Origin: Anaerorhabdus sp036636695
GTDB lineage: Bacteria > Bacillota_I > Bacilli_A > Erysipelotrichales > Erysipelotrichaceae
DNA: 64,000 nucleotides
Assembly: GCF_036636695.1 (NCBI RefSeq)
Contig: NZ_JAVWNW010000012.1
Reading direction: 5' to 3' (one strand)
The notes beneath the pieces were generated by a model. The model was not told the origin of the DNA. It did no database searches and saw nothing but the letters and a program-made list of their open reading frames with translations. The translations under genes and the position numbers were made by a program. Below are positions 35,144 to 44,675 of the stretch, piece after piece (the stretch's first letter is position 1; the number at the start of each line of letters is the position of its first letter).

Positions 35144-37326
35144 TATTTCTTAAATTTAACTGTTACTTTGAAATAATCACCATCGGTTTCGATTGATAAC
35201 TTACCATCTTGCGCCTCAGTGAATCCTTTTGAAATTGCTAGTCCTAGCCCTGAACCTTCTGAATTCCTAGATTTATCGCCACGTACAAATCGTTCTACTA
35301 AATCATTAGGATCAAATGTAATTTCTTCGCTAGATATATTGCGAACTGAGAACTCCATTGTTCTTTCATCCTCTGTAACCTTTACGTATACTCTTGTATT
35401 AGGAATAGAATATTTAATTGCGTTATTAAATAGATTTTCTATAATACGGTATGTTTTATGTGCATCTAACCGCATAATCATCTTTTCTTTTTCAAAATCT
35501 GTTTTAAATGTTAATCCAGATTTTTCAATTTGTGGAGCTAATTCAAATAATGTCTGATTGATTAGAGATACAATATCTACATCGACAATATCTAATCGTA
35601 TATCTCCACTATTCGCTTTACTTACCTCAAACAAATCTTCAATTAAATGCTTTAGTCGTAATGAACTTCTCTCAACTGTTTCTAAGTAATCTTTTTTCTT
35701 TTCTTCATCCGTTTCCTTCTTCAATAAATCGACATAGGAGATTAAAGATGTAAGTGGTGTTTTTAAGTCATGTGATACATTCGAAATTAGTTCAGTTTTC
35801 ATTTTTTGACTCTTAGTTTCTTCATCAATCGCAATTTTGAAACCAATTCGAATATCTTCTAACTCATTTTTAATAGGTTCAAATACACCTAACTCTTCAG
35901 TGATGTCCGTTTCTAAATCACCTTGTGATAAACGTTTGGTACATGTGAGTAGTTGTGTATAGTTTTTTTGTATCTCCTTAAAGACTTTAAGAATGAGTAC
36001 AAATAATGCAATTGAATAAATGAGTGCACCTAAGAATTCATCATTAAAAATCCAGAAAATACTACATAGAATAAATACATTTGCTGCAAGAATACCAATT
36101 AATTTTATATAAGATTCTTTCGATAGTTGTATTGTTAAACAATCATAGAACCATTGTTTAAGCGTTCTATAAACACCTTTAACGATTTCTTTTGTTTTTA
36201 TCTTTTTCAAGTTTTCTTGAAGTCCATCCGTAAAAATTGTCTTTATCCAATAGACAGATACTATCACTCCATATCCCATGACTATTGCGGCAACGAAAGC
36301 TAGAATAAGTGCTAGGATATAATTAAGCATACTTGCCTCATTCATCATTCTTTCTGTTACGCTATATGATAAGTTATTATATAAACTTAGTGGTATATTA
36401 ATAATCATTATTCCTGTAAATACAATTAATGCTCTTAATTCCCAACAAGCATTATCTAACCAGCGACCCGCAAAAGACTCACGAATTTTTTTAAGTGGAT
36501 AAATTAACCCCAATAATGCCATGGCAATAATTGTATATAAAAGATTCATTTCTCCTAGATAATAAATACTTTGTTGCGATGCAATCGTATAATCAATATA
36601 ATTCATGATGTTATCATTCATATCCAGTGAATCTGGTATTCCAAATATCACTGTGCAATTTGTAAGTTTTGGAATTTGATAATCAATTTCTATACCATTA
36701 TATGTTGCGTATTCACCTGTTACATCTTCTTCTTGTAGAAACCATTTAGATGCTTCATTAAAAACTGTTATAAACGGATCAATATAGATGTTGACACCAT
36801 CATCTAGTTTTTGAACTGTTTGATTACCATTCTCGTCAAAGTTTACGCGATACCAAAATTGATAGTTTTTTTCGTTTGCTTCTAGCGTAGTCATCGGTAA
36901 ATTTGATGAACGTTCTAAATACGTTTTTTGGTTTGTATCGTTATTAATATATAACGCTTGTAATCCACGAATGTCCCCAAGCTGTTCTACTACATTATTC
37001 AGGATATATTCATTCATTCGGTTCTTATAATTAGAACGGTCTACTCCTTGAATCATATCTCCATTTTCTTCTTTAAATTCAATCTTAAAGACATCAGTGT
37101 AGTATAGGAAACTATTTAGTTTCATTTGGTCTGAACAATAAAGTTCAAATGTTGCATCATTTAATAGACTTTCTAATTGTTGATTATTTCTAAATGCCGT
37201 CTTATCCACAGTGTTGTTTTGGCTATTCGCCTCATCTGTAGATATCGATAATATACCTAACGAAATAACCACAATGATGGATAAGAAAATAAAGAGTTGT
37301 TTAAATGTTTTATCTATTTTTTTCAT
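35143..37326 (-). CDS. Multi-span sensor histidine kinase
   Basis: 727 residues. An N-terminal membrane anchor (about 11-29) is followed by an extracellular region (about 30-255), then about five membrane segments up to residue 447, a HAMP-like linker, HisKA and HATPase_c. The phospho-acceptor H-box is VSHDLKTPLTSL, the N-box IIENLFNNAIKYS and the G-box GSGLGLAISKG. The extracellular part is larger than in simple kinases and its ligand is unknown. It is the last gene of an operon, 3 bp after its response regulator. Confidence 0.9.
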   Translation of the reverse strand: MKKIDKTFKQLFIFLSIIVVISLGILSISTDEANSQNNTVDKTAFRNNQQLESLLNDATFELYCSDQMKLNSFLYYTDVFKIEFKEENGDMIQGVDRSNYKNRMNEYILNNVVEQLGDIRGLQALYINNDTNQKTYLERSSNLPMTTLEANEKNYQFWYRVNFDENGNQTVQKLDDGVNIYIDPFITVFNEASKWFLQEEDVTGEYATYNGIEIDYQIPKLTNCTVIFGIPDSLDMNDNIMNYIDYTIASQQSIYYLGEMNLLYTIIAMALLGLIYPLKKIRESFAGRWLDNACWELRALIVFTGIMIINIPLSLYNNLSYSVTERMMNEASMLNYILALILAFVAAIVMGYGVIVSVYWIKTIFTDGLQENLKKIKTKEIVKGVYRTLKQWFYDCLTIQLSKESYIKLIGILAANVFILCSIFWIFNDEFLGALIYSIALFVLILKVFKEIQKNYTQLLTCTKRLSQGDLETDITEELGVFEPIKNELEDIRIGFKIAIDEETKSQKMKTELISNVSHDLKTPLTSLISYVDLLKKETDEEKKKDYLETVERSSLRLKHLIEDLFEVSKANSGDIRLDIVDVDIVSLINQTLFELAPQIEKSGLTFKTDFEKEKMIMRLDAHKTYRIIENLFNNAIKYSIPNTRVYVKVTEDERTMEFSVRNISSEEITFDPNDLVERFVRGDKSRNSEGSGLGLAISKGFTEAQDGKLSIETDGDYFKVTVKFKK

Positions 37327-37329
37327 CTT

Positions 37330-38028
37330 CTACCCCTTATCTATTTTATAGCCAACACCCCATACTACTTTTAAATATCTAGGATTTCTTGGATCTATTT
37401 CTATCTTTTCTCGAATGTTTCTTATATGTACCATAACAGTATCTGTTGCGATTGCATCTTCATTCCATACTTGTTCATAAATCGATTCTAAACTATAAAC
37501 ACGTCCTGGATTTTTTATCAGCAATAACAAAATCTTAAATTCGATGGGTGTACACTTTACTAGTTCACCATCTACTTTTACATCTTTTGTATCCTCATTT
37601 ACTTCTAATCCACCCACTACATGATTGCATGCAGATTCTTGTTCAATAACTTTATTGCGAAAACGATTGTATCTTCTTAATTGTGAATTAACTCTCGCTA
37701 AAAGTTCCATTGGTGTGAATGGTTTTGTTACATAATCATCAGCACCCATGTTTAAACCTGTAATTTTATCTAATTCTTCTGATTTCGCAGATAATATCAG
37801 CACTGGAAAATCATGTTCTTCTCTTAGCTTCATAATCATCGTTAATCCATCCATTTCCGGCATCATCATATCAACAATCGCTAGATGAATTTCGTTATTA
37901 GAAATAACCTCTAATCCTTCTTTTCCGTTGTATGCACGTAAAACTTCATAGTTTTGATTTTTGAGATATATTTCTATCGCATTACCAATTTCTATGTCAT
38001 CCTCTACTACAAGTATTCTATCTCCCAT
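37330..38028 (-). CDS. OmpR/PhoB-family response regulator
   Basis: 232 residues. The receiver has acidic pocket VEDD, phospho-acceptor Asp in IVDMMMPEMDG, and Lys in YVTKPF. The C-terminal winged helix has the Trans_reg_C pattern FKILLLLIKNPGRVYSLESIYEQVW and the DNA-binding TVMVHIRNIREKIE. GGGGGAG lies 6 bp upstream of the ATG. It is the cognate regulator of the kinase that follows and lies 14 bp after the glycosyltransferase gene. Its targets are unknown; cell-envelope functions are suggested by the co-transcribed genes. Confidence 0.93.
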   Translation of the reverse strand: MGDRILVVEDDIEIGNAIEIYLKNQNYEVLRAYNGKEGLEVISNNEIHLAIVDMMMPEMDGLTMIMKLREEHDFPVLILSAKSEELDKITGLNMGADDYVTKPFTPMELLARVNSQLRRYNRFRNKVIEQESACNHVVGGLEVNEDTKDVKVDGELVKCTPIEFKILLLLIKNPGRVYSLESIYEQVWNEDAIATDTVMVHIRNIREKIEIDPRNPRYLKVVWGVGYKIDKG

Positions 38029-38041
38029 AATTGCTCCCCCA

Positions 38042-38902
38042 CTAATTCTTATTTACTGTTAACTGTATATTTTCTTTTTTCATAATCGCATGTAGAACTT
38101 TGCCATCAAAATCCATATGTCTTACTAAGCTCAATAATGCTATAAGTTTATTTCTAGTCAACATTCGCTTAACTTCTTTTTCTAATGTTGGGTCAAACTC
38201 TAAAATATTTCTTGCTTGACTCTCAAATGATTGTATCATATATGGAAGAATTTCTGTACGTAATGAGTGTGTGATACTGCCTTTTGATTGTACATTATAG
38301 TGGTATAAAATATCTGGAATAATCACTGTCTTTTTGCTTTTGATTAATACTTTATGTACTGTTGAAACATCTTCAAAAAGCTCTCCTAAAGGAAAATAAA
38401 TTCCTTCCCATATTGATTTACGATATAGTTTTCCCCATGAGAAATTACGGATTTTAGTATCTTTTAATAAGTATTTCATCACTTCTCTTCGACTAGGAAT
38501 CATTTCCTTTTCGACTGTATTTTTTAATCCGAACACTCCGTTAAAATCATTCCCACAAATTACAACATCACTTTGATAATGTTCAAGTTTATTCACCATA
38601 ACTTCTAGTATATTCTCACTTATCATGTCATCCGCATCCACAAACATAATATAGTCACCTGTTGCATATTTTAGTAAAGTATTGCGTGTAGCGGCAACCC
38701 CTTGATGATCACAATGATAAACGTGGAGTTTATTCGCAAAGTGTTTTTTATATTTTTCTAGCCGACTTTCTGTTAAATCTGTTGAACCATCGTTTGCTAC
38801 AATAATCTCAAAATCTTGGTATGTTTGTTTCATGATTGAACGAATACAATTATAAATTGTATCTTCTGAATTATAAACTGGTACTAATACACTAACTTTC
38901 AT
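38042..38902 (-). CDS. Family 2 glycosyltransferase
   Basis: 286 residues. GT-A motifs are at the N-terminus: VLVPVYNSEDTIYNCIRSIMKQ, IIVANDGSTD, and the DXD-like FVDADD. No membrane helix is evident, so it is probably cytosolic and adds a sugar to an envelope acceptor. It is 2 bp after the VTT membrane protein and 14 bp before the response regulator, so all are co-transcribed. Donor and acceptor are unknown. Confidence 0.88.
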   Translation of the reverse strand: MKVSVLVPVYNSEDTIYNCIRSIMKQTYQDFEIIVANDGSTDLTESRLEKYKKHFANKLHVYHCDHQGVAATRNTLLKYATGDYIMFVDADDMISENILEVMVNKLEHYQSDVVICGNDFNGVFGLKNTVEKEMIPSRREVMKYLLKDTKIRNFSWGKLYRKSIWEGIYFPLGELFEDVSTVHKVLIKSKKTVIIPDILYHYNVQSKGSITHSLRTEILPYMIQSFESQARNILEFDPTLEKEVKRMLTRNKLIALLSLVRHMDFDGKVLHAIMKKENIQLTVNKN

Positions 38903-38903
38903 A

Positions 38904-39602
38904 TTAAATTTCTCCCTTTAATTTATTCATTGTAGTAATTTTTCTATAAACTAGAATTCCCACTATACTAATTAGAAATGTAATGCCATAGATAATAAAC
39001 GCTGATGTAAAGTCTTGTCCCATTAATTTTTCACCGGCTATTGTAGATGTAATCACAGATGGAATTCTTGCGAATGTTGTGATTACCACAAATTTCATTG
39101 TATTTATTTTTGTAATTAGTCCAGCAAAATATGTAATAAAGTCTTTAGGTGTTCCTGGAATGAAGAAAATCATAAATACAAGAGGATAAAACTTTTGTTC
39201 GTTCTTTAAGAAAGAAAGCCCTTCTATTTTTTCTTTAGGCATAAAATGTTCAACCATGTTATTGCCATATTTTTTTACTAGCGTCAAAATACAATATGTT
39301 GCAAGTCCTGACCCTAATAAACAAAGAAACATTCCTTCCCATGTGCCAAACGCAACTCCTGCACCTACCTCAATGATTTCTCCTGGTAGAAATGCCACTA
39401 AGACTTGTAGAAACATCATGAGTACCAGTGCTAATCTTCCAAATACCCCAAACTTATCTAGCCATATTTTAAAGTTTTCTGGATTTGATGCGATGCTTGT
39501 AAAGAATACAAATATGGCTGCTCCAAGGGCTATTACAAAGAATAATCCCCCAATAATAGATACTATTTTTAATATTTGATATATCTTCTCTTGTTTATTC
39601 AT
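38904..39602 (-). CDS. VTT/TVP38-TMEM64 (DedA-like) membrane protein
   Basis: 232 residues from ATG 39602, which has AGAGG 7 bp upstream; the longer in-frame start at 39629 lacks one. There are five or six membrane helices, with the VTT core LPGEIIEVGAGVAFGTWEGMFLCLLGS and FFIPGTPKDFITYFAGL. Related DedA and VTT proteins scramble or flip lipids, including undecaprenyl phosphate carriers. Co-transcription with a GT2 enzyme and a two-component system fits a role in lipid-linked sugar traffic; that is inference. Confidence 0.85.
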   Translation of the reverse strand: MNKQEKIYQILKIVSIIGGLFFVIALGAAIFVFFTSIASNPENFKIWLDKFGVFGRLALVLMMFLQVLVAFLPGEIIEVGAGVAFGTWEGMFLCLLGSGLATYCILTLVKKYGNNMVEHFMPKEKIEGLSFLKNEQKFYPLVFMIFFIPGTPKDFITYFAGLITKINTMKFVVITTFARIPSVITSTIAGEKLMGQDFTSAFIIYGITFLISIVGILVYRKITTMNKLKGEI

Positions 39603-39766
39603 AACTAACCTCTTTATGTTATTAATCATATGGGATAGATATAAAGAAACTTGTTAGGTATTTCTAAAGACTTTCTTAAGATTTATGTTTATTGATGTGG
39701 ATTTGAATATTTAAATTGTTGTATCCTACTTCATTCATCTTTATACTGTTTGTATGAGGTGAATTT

Positions 39767-40525
39767 ATGATTGCATTACTTGTCGCATTATGTGCATCCA
39801 TTGTCGGTGCAATTTCCGGAATAGGTGGCGGTGTTATTATTAAGCCATTACTTGATTTATCTGGCAATTATTCTACTGCTGTTATTAGTATATTGTCTTC
39901 TGCTACTGTATTCTCAATGTCTGCCGCAGCATTATTTAAGCATTATCGCTTACACACTAAGTTTGATATCAAATTTGCGACCTACATTGCCATAAGTTCT
40001 ATGATTGGTGGATTATTAGGGCAATCCTTATTATCCAGCCTATTGAAGTTTGATAATATTCCAATTAAACAGATTCAAAATTTTGTATTAATGATTCTAC
40101 TAATTATTGTTTTGATTTACATGAACAAATTCAAAGAAAAATATCATTGGCATTTAAAAAATCCCCTTGCTCCGATTCTAGTAGGGATCTTCTTTGGTTT
40201 TCTTTCCGCATTCCTAGGAATAGGTGGCGGCCCAATTAACTTAGTTGCTCTTACTTTATTTTTCTCAATGAATACAAAATCAGCTTCTGTTATTTCTGTA
40301 TTTATGATTTTCTTCTCTCAAGCATCTAAATTATCACAAGTTTTATTAACCCAAAGTTATGTGGGTCTTGATTTAGTAGCACTACTTTATATGATACCTG
40401 CCGGAATTGTTGGTGGACTCATTGGGTCAAAGTTAAACCACCAATTCACTGAAAAACAAATTCATAATTTGTTCAATATTGTATTATGTTTTGTCATTAT
40501 AACTACTGCAATTAATTTATTTTAA
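39767..40525 (+). CDS. TauE/SafE (TSUP) family permease
   Basis: 252 residues with about eight membrane helices and the two family repeats GAISGIGGGVIIKPLLD and SAFLGIGGGPINLVALTLFF. Members export sulfite, sulfoacetate or other small anions; the substrate here is unknown. It is divergent from the VTT operon and convergent with the nitroreductase gene, with a shared terminator. Confidence 0.9.
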   Translation: MIALLVALCASIVGAISGIGGGVIIKPLLDLSGNYSTAVISILSSATVFSMSAAALFKHYRLHTKFDIKFATYIAISSMIGGLLGQSLLSSLLKFDNIPIKQIQNFVLMILLIIVLIYMNKFKEKYHWHLKNPLAPILVGIFFGFLSAFLGIGGGPINLVALTLFFSMNTKSASVISVFMIFFSQASKLSQVLLTQSYVGLDLVALLYMIPAGIVGGLIGSKLNHQFTEKQIHNLFNIVLCFVIITTAINLF

Positions 40526-40534
40526 TTGATATAG

Positions 40535-40595
40535 AAATAAAATGTGTCCCCTATTCATCTTTAGCACTTGAATAGAGAACACATTTTTATTTTTT
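40535..40595. terminator. Bidirectional terminator between TSUP permease and nitroreductase
   Basis: Long inverted repeat: AAATAAAATGTGT and CTATTCA pair with TGAATAG and ACACATTTTTATTT. Confidence 0.8.
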
Positions 40596-41318
40596 CCACT
40601 CTTGAATCGCTTTATGTAAGGATCTTCCCATCTCTTTAAAGAAATCCGAATTAATCTTTCGATTATAAAATCGTTTAATCCAATCTTCCGTTTCTTCCAT
40701 TGTTCCAATTGAGAACATTTCTTTGATTTCATTATCACTCAACTCTTGGTACGTGTTTTCACATACTACATATTTATTTTCATATCGTCTTCTTGGTTGT
40801 ACTTCTGTTTCATTTTGAGGATATCCAAGTACTAGCATACAACATGGAAACACATATTCTGGCAAATGCAAAAGTTCTTGATGTATTTCTAAATTTTCCA
40901 TAATGTCCCCAATATAACAAGTTCCGATTCCTAGACTTTCCGCTGCAACTACGGCATTTTGTGCCGCAATTACTGCGTCTTGCATACTTAAGATAAAGTC
41001 AGCTTCATCAATACACTTGTCTTCTTCCTTCTTTGCATTAAATAATTTAAAGACCCGGTTCCATTTGCTCATATCATTGCAGAAAATTAATATATGACTT
41101 GCTTCTTTTATGAACTGTTGATTATCACATGTAACACTTAAACGATCTTTAAGATTTTGATCTGTAATATTTATAATTGTATACATTTGCATATTACCTG
41201 CGCTTGGTGCTTGTTTAGCACATGTAATAATGCAATCCATTTCTTCTTTTGAAATAGATTTTGATGAAAACTTACGAAGTGAAGTCCTTTTCAATAATAA
41301 ATCGATTGTTTTGTTCAT
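40587..41318 (-). CDS. Nitroreductase family protein
   Basis: 243 residues. The FMN-binding pattern is typical: RTSLRKFSSKSISKEEMDCIITCAKQAPSAGNMQMY, AVIAAQNAVVAAESLGIGTCYIGDI and VLGYPQNETEVQPRR. It should be a flavin-dependent NAD(P)H oxidoreductase; the physiological acceptor is unknown. It resembles the NfsA/FRP-like subgroup in having a C-terminal extension (FNRKINSDFFKEMGRSL). Good GGAGG site; monocistronic. Confidence 0.9.
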   Translation of the reverse strand: MNKTIDLLLKRTSLRKFSSKSISKEEMDCIITCAKQAPSAGNMQMYTIINITDQNLKDRLSVTCDNQQFIKEASHILIFCNDMSKWNRVFKLFNAKKEEDKCIDEADFILSMQDAVIAAQNAVVAAESLGIGTCYIGDIMENLEIHQELLHLPEYVFPCCMLVLGYPQNETEVQPRRRYENKYVVCENTYQELSDNEIKEMFSIGTMEETEDWIKRFYNRKINSDFFKEMGRSLHKAIQEWKK

Positions 41319-41380
41319 ACTAATCCTCCAATATATTTACTATAGTTTAACAATTGTTATACTGGTTTGCTAGTGAGAAA

Positions 41381-41403
41381 AGAAAAAGAGACAAAGTCTC
41401 TTT
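41381..41403 (-). terminator. Terminator after prs
   Basis: On the minus strand, AAAGAGAC-TTT-GTCTCTTT followed by TTCTTTTC, directly after the prs stop. Confidence 0.8.
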
Positions 41404-41406
41404 AAA

Positions 41407-42369
41407 TTAATCGTTTTTTGGAGCAAACAAATCATATACATCCGATACTGGACAATGTGTTTGAATTGCTTCAATTGTTTTTGAAATCATATATGCAACT
41501 GATAATGAAGTAATCTTTGTAGTTCTTTCTTTGCTTTCTTGAGGGAGAGGGATTGTATTTGTGATAACCATTTCTTTAATTGGAGAATTTTCAATTCTTT
41601 CAATTGCTGGTCCAGAAAGGACACCATGAGTACAAGCACAATAAATCTCTTTAGCACCTTTATCTTTTAAAATGTTTATACTTGCTACTAAGCTTCCAGC
41701 TGTATCAACAATGTCATCGATTACGATAACTGTTTTGCCTTCAACTTCCCCAATTACATTCATAGCTTCCGCTACATTAGGTTTAGGACGACGTTTATCA
41801 ACGATAGCCAATGGTGCACCAATGGCATCGGCAAGTTTACGTGCACGTGTTGTTCCACCATGATCTGGTGATACTACAACTATATCTTCTAATGCCTTTG
41901 ATTTAAAGTATTGTCCAATCATAGGAACAGCTGTTAAATCATCAATAGGTACATTGAAGAATCCTTGGATTTGAGATGCATGTAAATCAATTGTGATTAG
42001 TCGATTAGCTCCTGCAACTTGTAATAAATCTGCTACAAGTTTTGCAGTGATTGGTTGACGAGCTCTTGCTTTTCTGTCTTGACGTGCATACCCATAATAA
42101 GGCATTACAACATTGATTTCGCCTGCACTTGCACGTTTGCAAGCATCAATACAAATTAACACTTCCATTAATCGCTCAGTTACTGGTGCACATGTTGATT
42201 GAACAATATAAACTGAACGTCCACGTACAGTTTCTTCTGGCTCTACTAAAATTTCTCCATCCGCAAAATGTTTAACACTAATTTTACCCAACGGCAAGTT
42301 CAAGTGGTCCACTATTTCATTAGCGAGATCAACACTTGATGTTAATGCAAATACAATCGTCTCATTCAT
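41407..42369 (-). CDS. prs: Ribose-phosphate pyrophosphokinase
   Basis: 320 residues. It makes PRPP from ribose-5-phosphate and ATP for nucleotide, His and Trp synthesis. Seen are FADGEILVEPEETVRG, DLHASQIQGFF, VSPDHGGTTRARKLAD and the PRPP loop VIVIDDIVDTAGS. It lies 17 bp after glmU, the order conserved in Firmicutes (glmU-prs). Confidence 0.97.
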   Translation of the reverse strand: MNETIVFALTSSVDLANEIVDHLNLPLGKISVKHFADGEILVEPEETVRGRSVYIVQSTCAPVTERLMEVLICIDACKRASAGEINVVMPYYGYARQDRKARARQPITAKLVADLLQVAGANRLITIDLHASQIQGFFNVPIDDLTAVPMIGQYFKSKALEDIVVVSPDHGGTTRARKLADAIGAPLAIVDKRRPKPNVAEAMNVIGEVEGKTVIVIDDIVDTAGSLVASINILKDKGAKEIYCACTHGVLSGPAIERIENSPIKEMVITNTIPLPQESKERTTKITSLSVAYMISKTIEAIQTHCPVSDVYDLFAPKND

Positions 42370-42386
42370 TTTCAGTTTTACTCTCC

Positions 42387-43742
42387 TTATTTGTTTTTGT
42401 ATTTAGTTCCATAACCTGGTTTGTTCTCTTGACGACAACGCCCAATGGCCATATCCCCATCTGGAACGTCTTCTGTTGCGGTTGATCCAGCAGCTACTAC
42501 AGCATTTTCTCCTACAGTTAATGGTGCAATTAAATTAACGTTACTGCCAATAAACGCTCCATCTTTTACAACTGTACGGAATTTATTTTTACCATCGTAA
42601 TTTACTGTTACGACCCCACAACCAATATTAACTTTACTTCCGATGTCACTATCGCCAATATACGTCAAGTGCGCACAACGGCTATCAAACCCAAAGTTTG
42701 TATTCTTAAACTCGACAAAATTACCGATTCTATTTTTACTTTCTACAACTGAATGCATACGCAAATGTGCAAATGGTCCAACTGTACAGTTATCTTTAAC
42801 TTCACTATCTGTAATTCTAGAACTATCAATAACACAATCTTTTCCAATTATTGCATTATCTAGAAAACTTTGTGGAAGAATCGTTGTTCCTCTTTGAACT
42901 GTTGTATTTCCTTCCAAATATACATTTGGATATAGTATCACTTCTGCTTCTAGTTTTACATCTGCACCAATATAAGTTGCGTCTGGATTAATCATTGTAA
43001 CACCTTTTTTCATCCATTCTTTATTGATGCGTTTTTGCATTTCTTGATTTGCACGAGCTAGTTCATATTTATCATTAACACCTGCAACTTCTTCATTGTC
43101 TTTTGCGACAACTGCTTTCACTTTTAATCCTTTTTTATTTAATATCTCAACTAAATCTGTAATATAGTATTCACTTTGAGCATTATTATTTTGAATATCT
43201 TTTAAGTTTGAAAATAGAGTTTCATTATCAAACGCATAGATTCCAGTATTAATTTCATTTATCTTTTTTTCATCTTCAGTACAATCTTTAAATTCAATAA
43301 TACGTTGAATGAATCCATTTTCATCACGAATGATTCTTCCATACGCACTTGGATCATCTAAGATTGCAGTTAAGACTACCATTTTTGCATCTTTTACTTC
43401 TTGGTAAAGTTCTTCAAATGTGTCTGCGGTTAGACACGGACAATCTCCATTCACTACAAGCGTTTCTCCTTGAACATGTTCACATTGTTTCGCTTGCATT
43501 ACTGCATGTCCTGTTCCTAATTGAGGTTCTTGTAAAGCAAATTCGGTTTTTCCTTCCATTGCCTTTTCAATCACTTCATGACCATATCCTACAACAGTAA
43601 CTACTTTTTCAGCACCTGCTTGCTTAACAGTGTCGATTAAGTGTTCAACCATCGTTTTTTGACATACTTTATGCATAACTTTTGGTAAATCTGACTGCAT
43701 TCTTGTTCCCTTGCCTGCAGCCATCAGTATTGCAGATTTCAT
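42387..43742 (-). CDS. glmU: Bifunctional GlcN-1-P acetyltransferase/UDP-GlcNAc pyrophosphorylase
   Basis: 451 residues. The N-terminal uridylyltransferase has LMAAGKGTRMQSDLPKVMHKV and GTGHAVMQA. The C-terminal left-handed beta-helix has hexapeptide repeats and RIGNFVEFKNT, AHLTYIGDSDIGSKVNIGCG. It makes UDP-GlcNAc from GlcN-1-P, downstream of GlmS. GGAGGG lies 5 bp upstream of the ATG. It is followed at 17 bp by prs. Confidence 0.97.
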   Translation of the reverse strand: MKSAILMAAGKGTRMQSDLPKVMHKVCQKTMVEHLIDTVKQAGAEKVVTVVGYGHEVIEKAMEGKTEFALQEPQLGTGHAVMQAKQCEHVQGETLVVNGDCPCLTADTFEELYQEVKDAKMVVLTAILDDPSAYGRIIRDENGFIQRIIEFKDCTEDEKKINEINTGIYAFDNETLFSNLKDIQNNNAQSEYYITDLVEILNKKGLKVKAVVAKDNEEVAGVNDKYELARANQEMQKRINKEWMKKGVTMINPDATYIGADVKLEAEVILYPNVYLEGNTTVQRGTTILPQSFLDNAIIGKDCVIDSSRITDSEVKDNCTVGPFAHLRMHSVVESKNRIGNFVEFKNTNFGFDSRCAHLTYIGDSDIGSKVNIGCGVVTVNYDGKNKFRTVVKDGAFIGSNVNLIAPLTVGENAVVAAGSTATEDVPDGDMAIGRCRQENKPGYGTKYKNK

Positions 43743-43784
43743 AATTGTCCCTCCACCCTACTATTCTACTCAAATTTCGATCAT

Positions 43785-43810
43785 AAAAAAAGCCCAAATG
43801 GGCTTTTTAT
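43785..43810. terminator. Terminator between ispE and glmU
   Basis: AAAAAGCCC-AAAT-GGGCTTTTT with T-rich flanks on both strands; it separates the rnmV/rsmA/ispE side from glmU-prs. Confidence 0.85.
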
Positions 43811-43826
43811 TTTCTTTTTTCACTTT

Positions 43827-44675
43827 TTATCTATTTTTATCTCGAATTTTTGTTTTTCGGATAAAACTTGCTATTTTTTTAATCTCTTTTGCAGCATTAT
43901 CTAAACATTCTTCGCTTTGTGTTAGTCCAAATACCGTTGAACCACTTCCCGACATAAGTACTCCATCCATCCCTAACTCGATTAATCGCTCTTTAATCTT
44001 GGCAATTTCAGGAACAAGCTTAAATGATGGTTGCTCAAGCGTATTTCCCAAAGCGTGTATTATTTCTTCATAATCACCCATTTCTAATGCTTGTTTCATC
44101 TGTAGACAATCAGGATGATAAGCAGTCTCAAAATCGAGCATTTCAAATGCGGTTTTTGTTGAAACCCCTTTATATGGTTTTACTAATAATACATAGAAAT
44201 CTGTGATTGCTTCAAAAGGAATAATTTTCTCACCAATTCCTGAAACTAATGCTGGTTTATTAATACAACAAAACGGAACATCAGCGCCAACTTTCTTAGC
44301 GAGTTCAATCATTTTTTCCTTGCTCATATTGATTTTCAACAATCGTTTGATGAGACGTATTGCAGCTGCAGCATCAGCACTACCTCCAGCAAGTCCTGCC
44401 TGCGTAGGAATATGTTTTTGTAGAACTATTTTGAAATTTTCTTTAAATCCATATTCTTTTCTCAATACTTCTATCGCCTTAATAATTGTATTTTTCTCTG
44501 TCTTTGGCAAATAGCCGGCATTACTCTCCATTGACATTTCATCGCTGATTTCCATACTTAAAACATCATAGAATTCAAGTGGCACCATAATCATATTGAG
44601 TTCATGATAGCCATCATCACGACGCTTTACAACATCTAGACTCAAATTAATCTTTGCATAAGCTCTTTCTTTCAT
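43827..44675 (-). CDS. ispE: 4-diphosphocytidyl-2-C-methyl-D-erythritol kinase
   Basis: 282 residues of the GHMP kinase family. The ATP loop is PTQAGLAGGSADAAAAIRL, the N-terminus AYAKINLSLDVVKRRDDGYHEL, and the C-terminal motif LMSGSGSTVFGL. It phosphorylates CDP-ME in the MEP isoprenoid pathway. The ATG overlaps the rsmA stop by 4 bp, so the two are translationally coupled. Confidence 0.96.
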   Translation of the reverse strand: MKERAYAKINLSLDVVKRRDDGYHELNMIMVPLEFYDVLSMEISDEMSMESNAGYLPKTEKNTIIKAIEVLRKEYGFKENFKIVLQKHIPTQAGLAGGSADAAAAIRLIKRLLKINMSKEKMIELAKKVGADVPFCCINKPALVSGIGEKIIPFEAITDFYVLLVKPYKGVSTKTAFEMLDFETAYHPDCLQMKQALEMGDYEEIIHALGNTLEQPSFKLVPEIAKIKERLIELGMDGVLMSGSGSTVFGLTQSEECLDNAAKEIKKIASFIRKTKIRDKNR

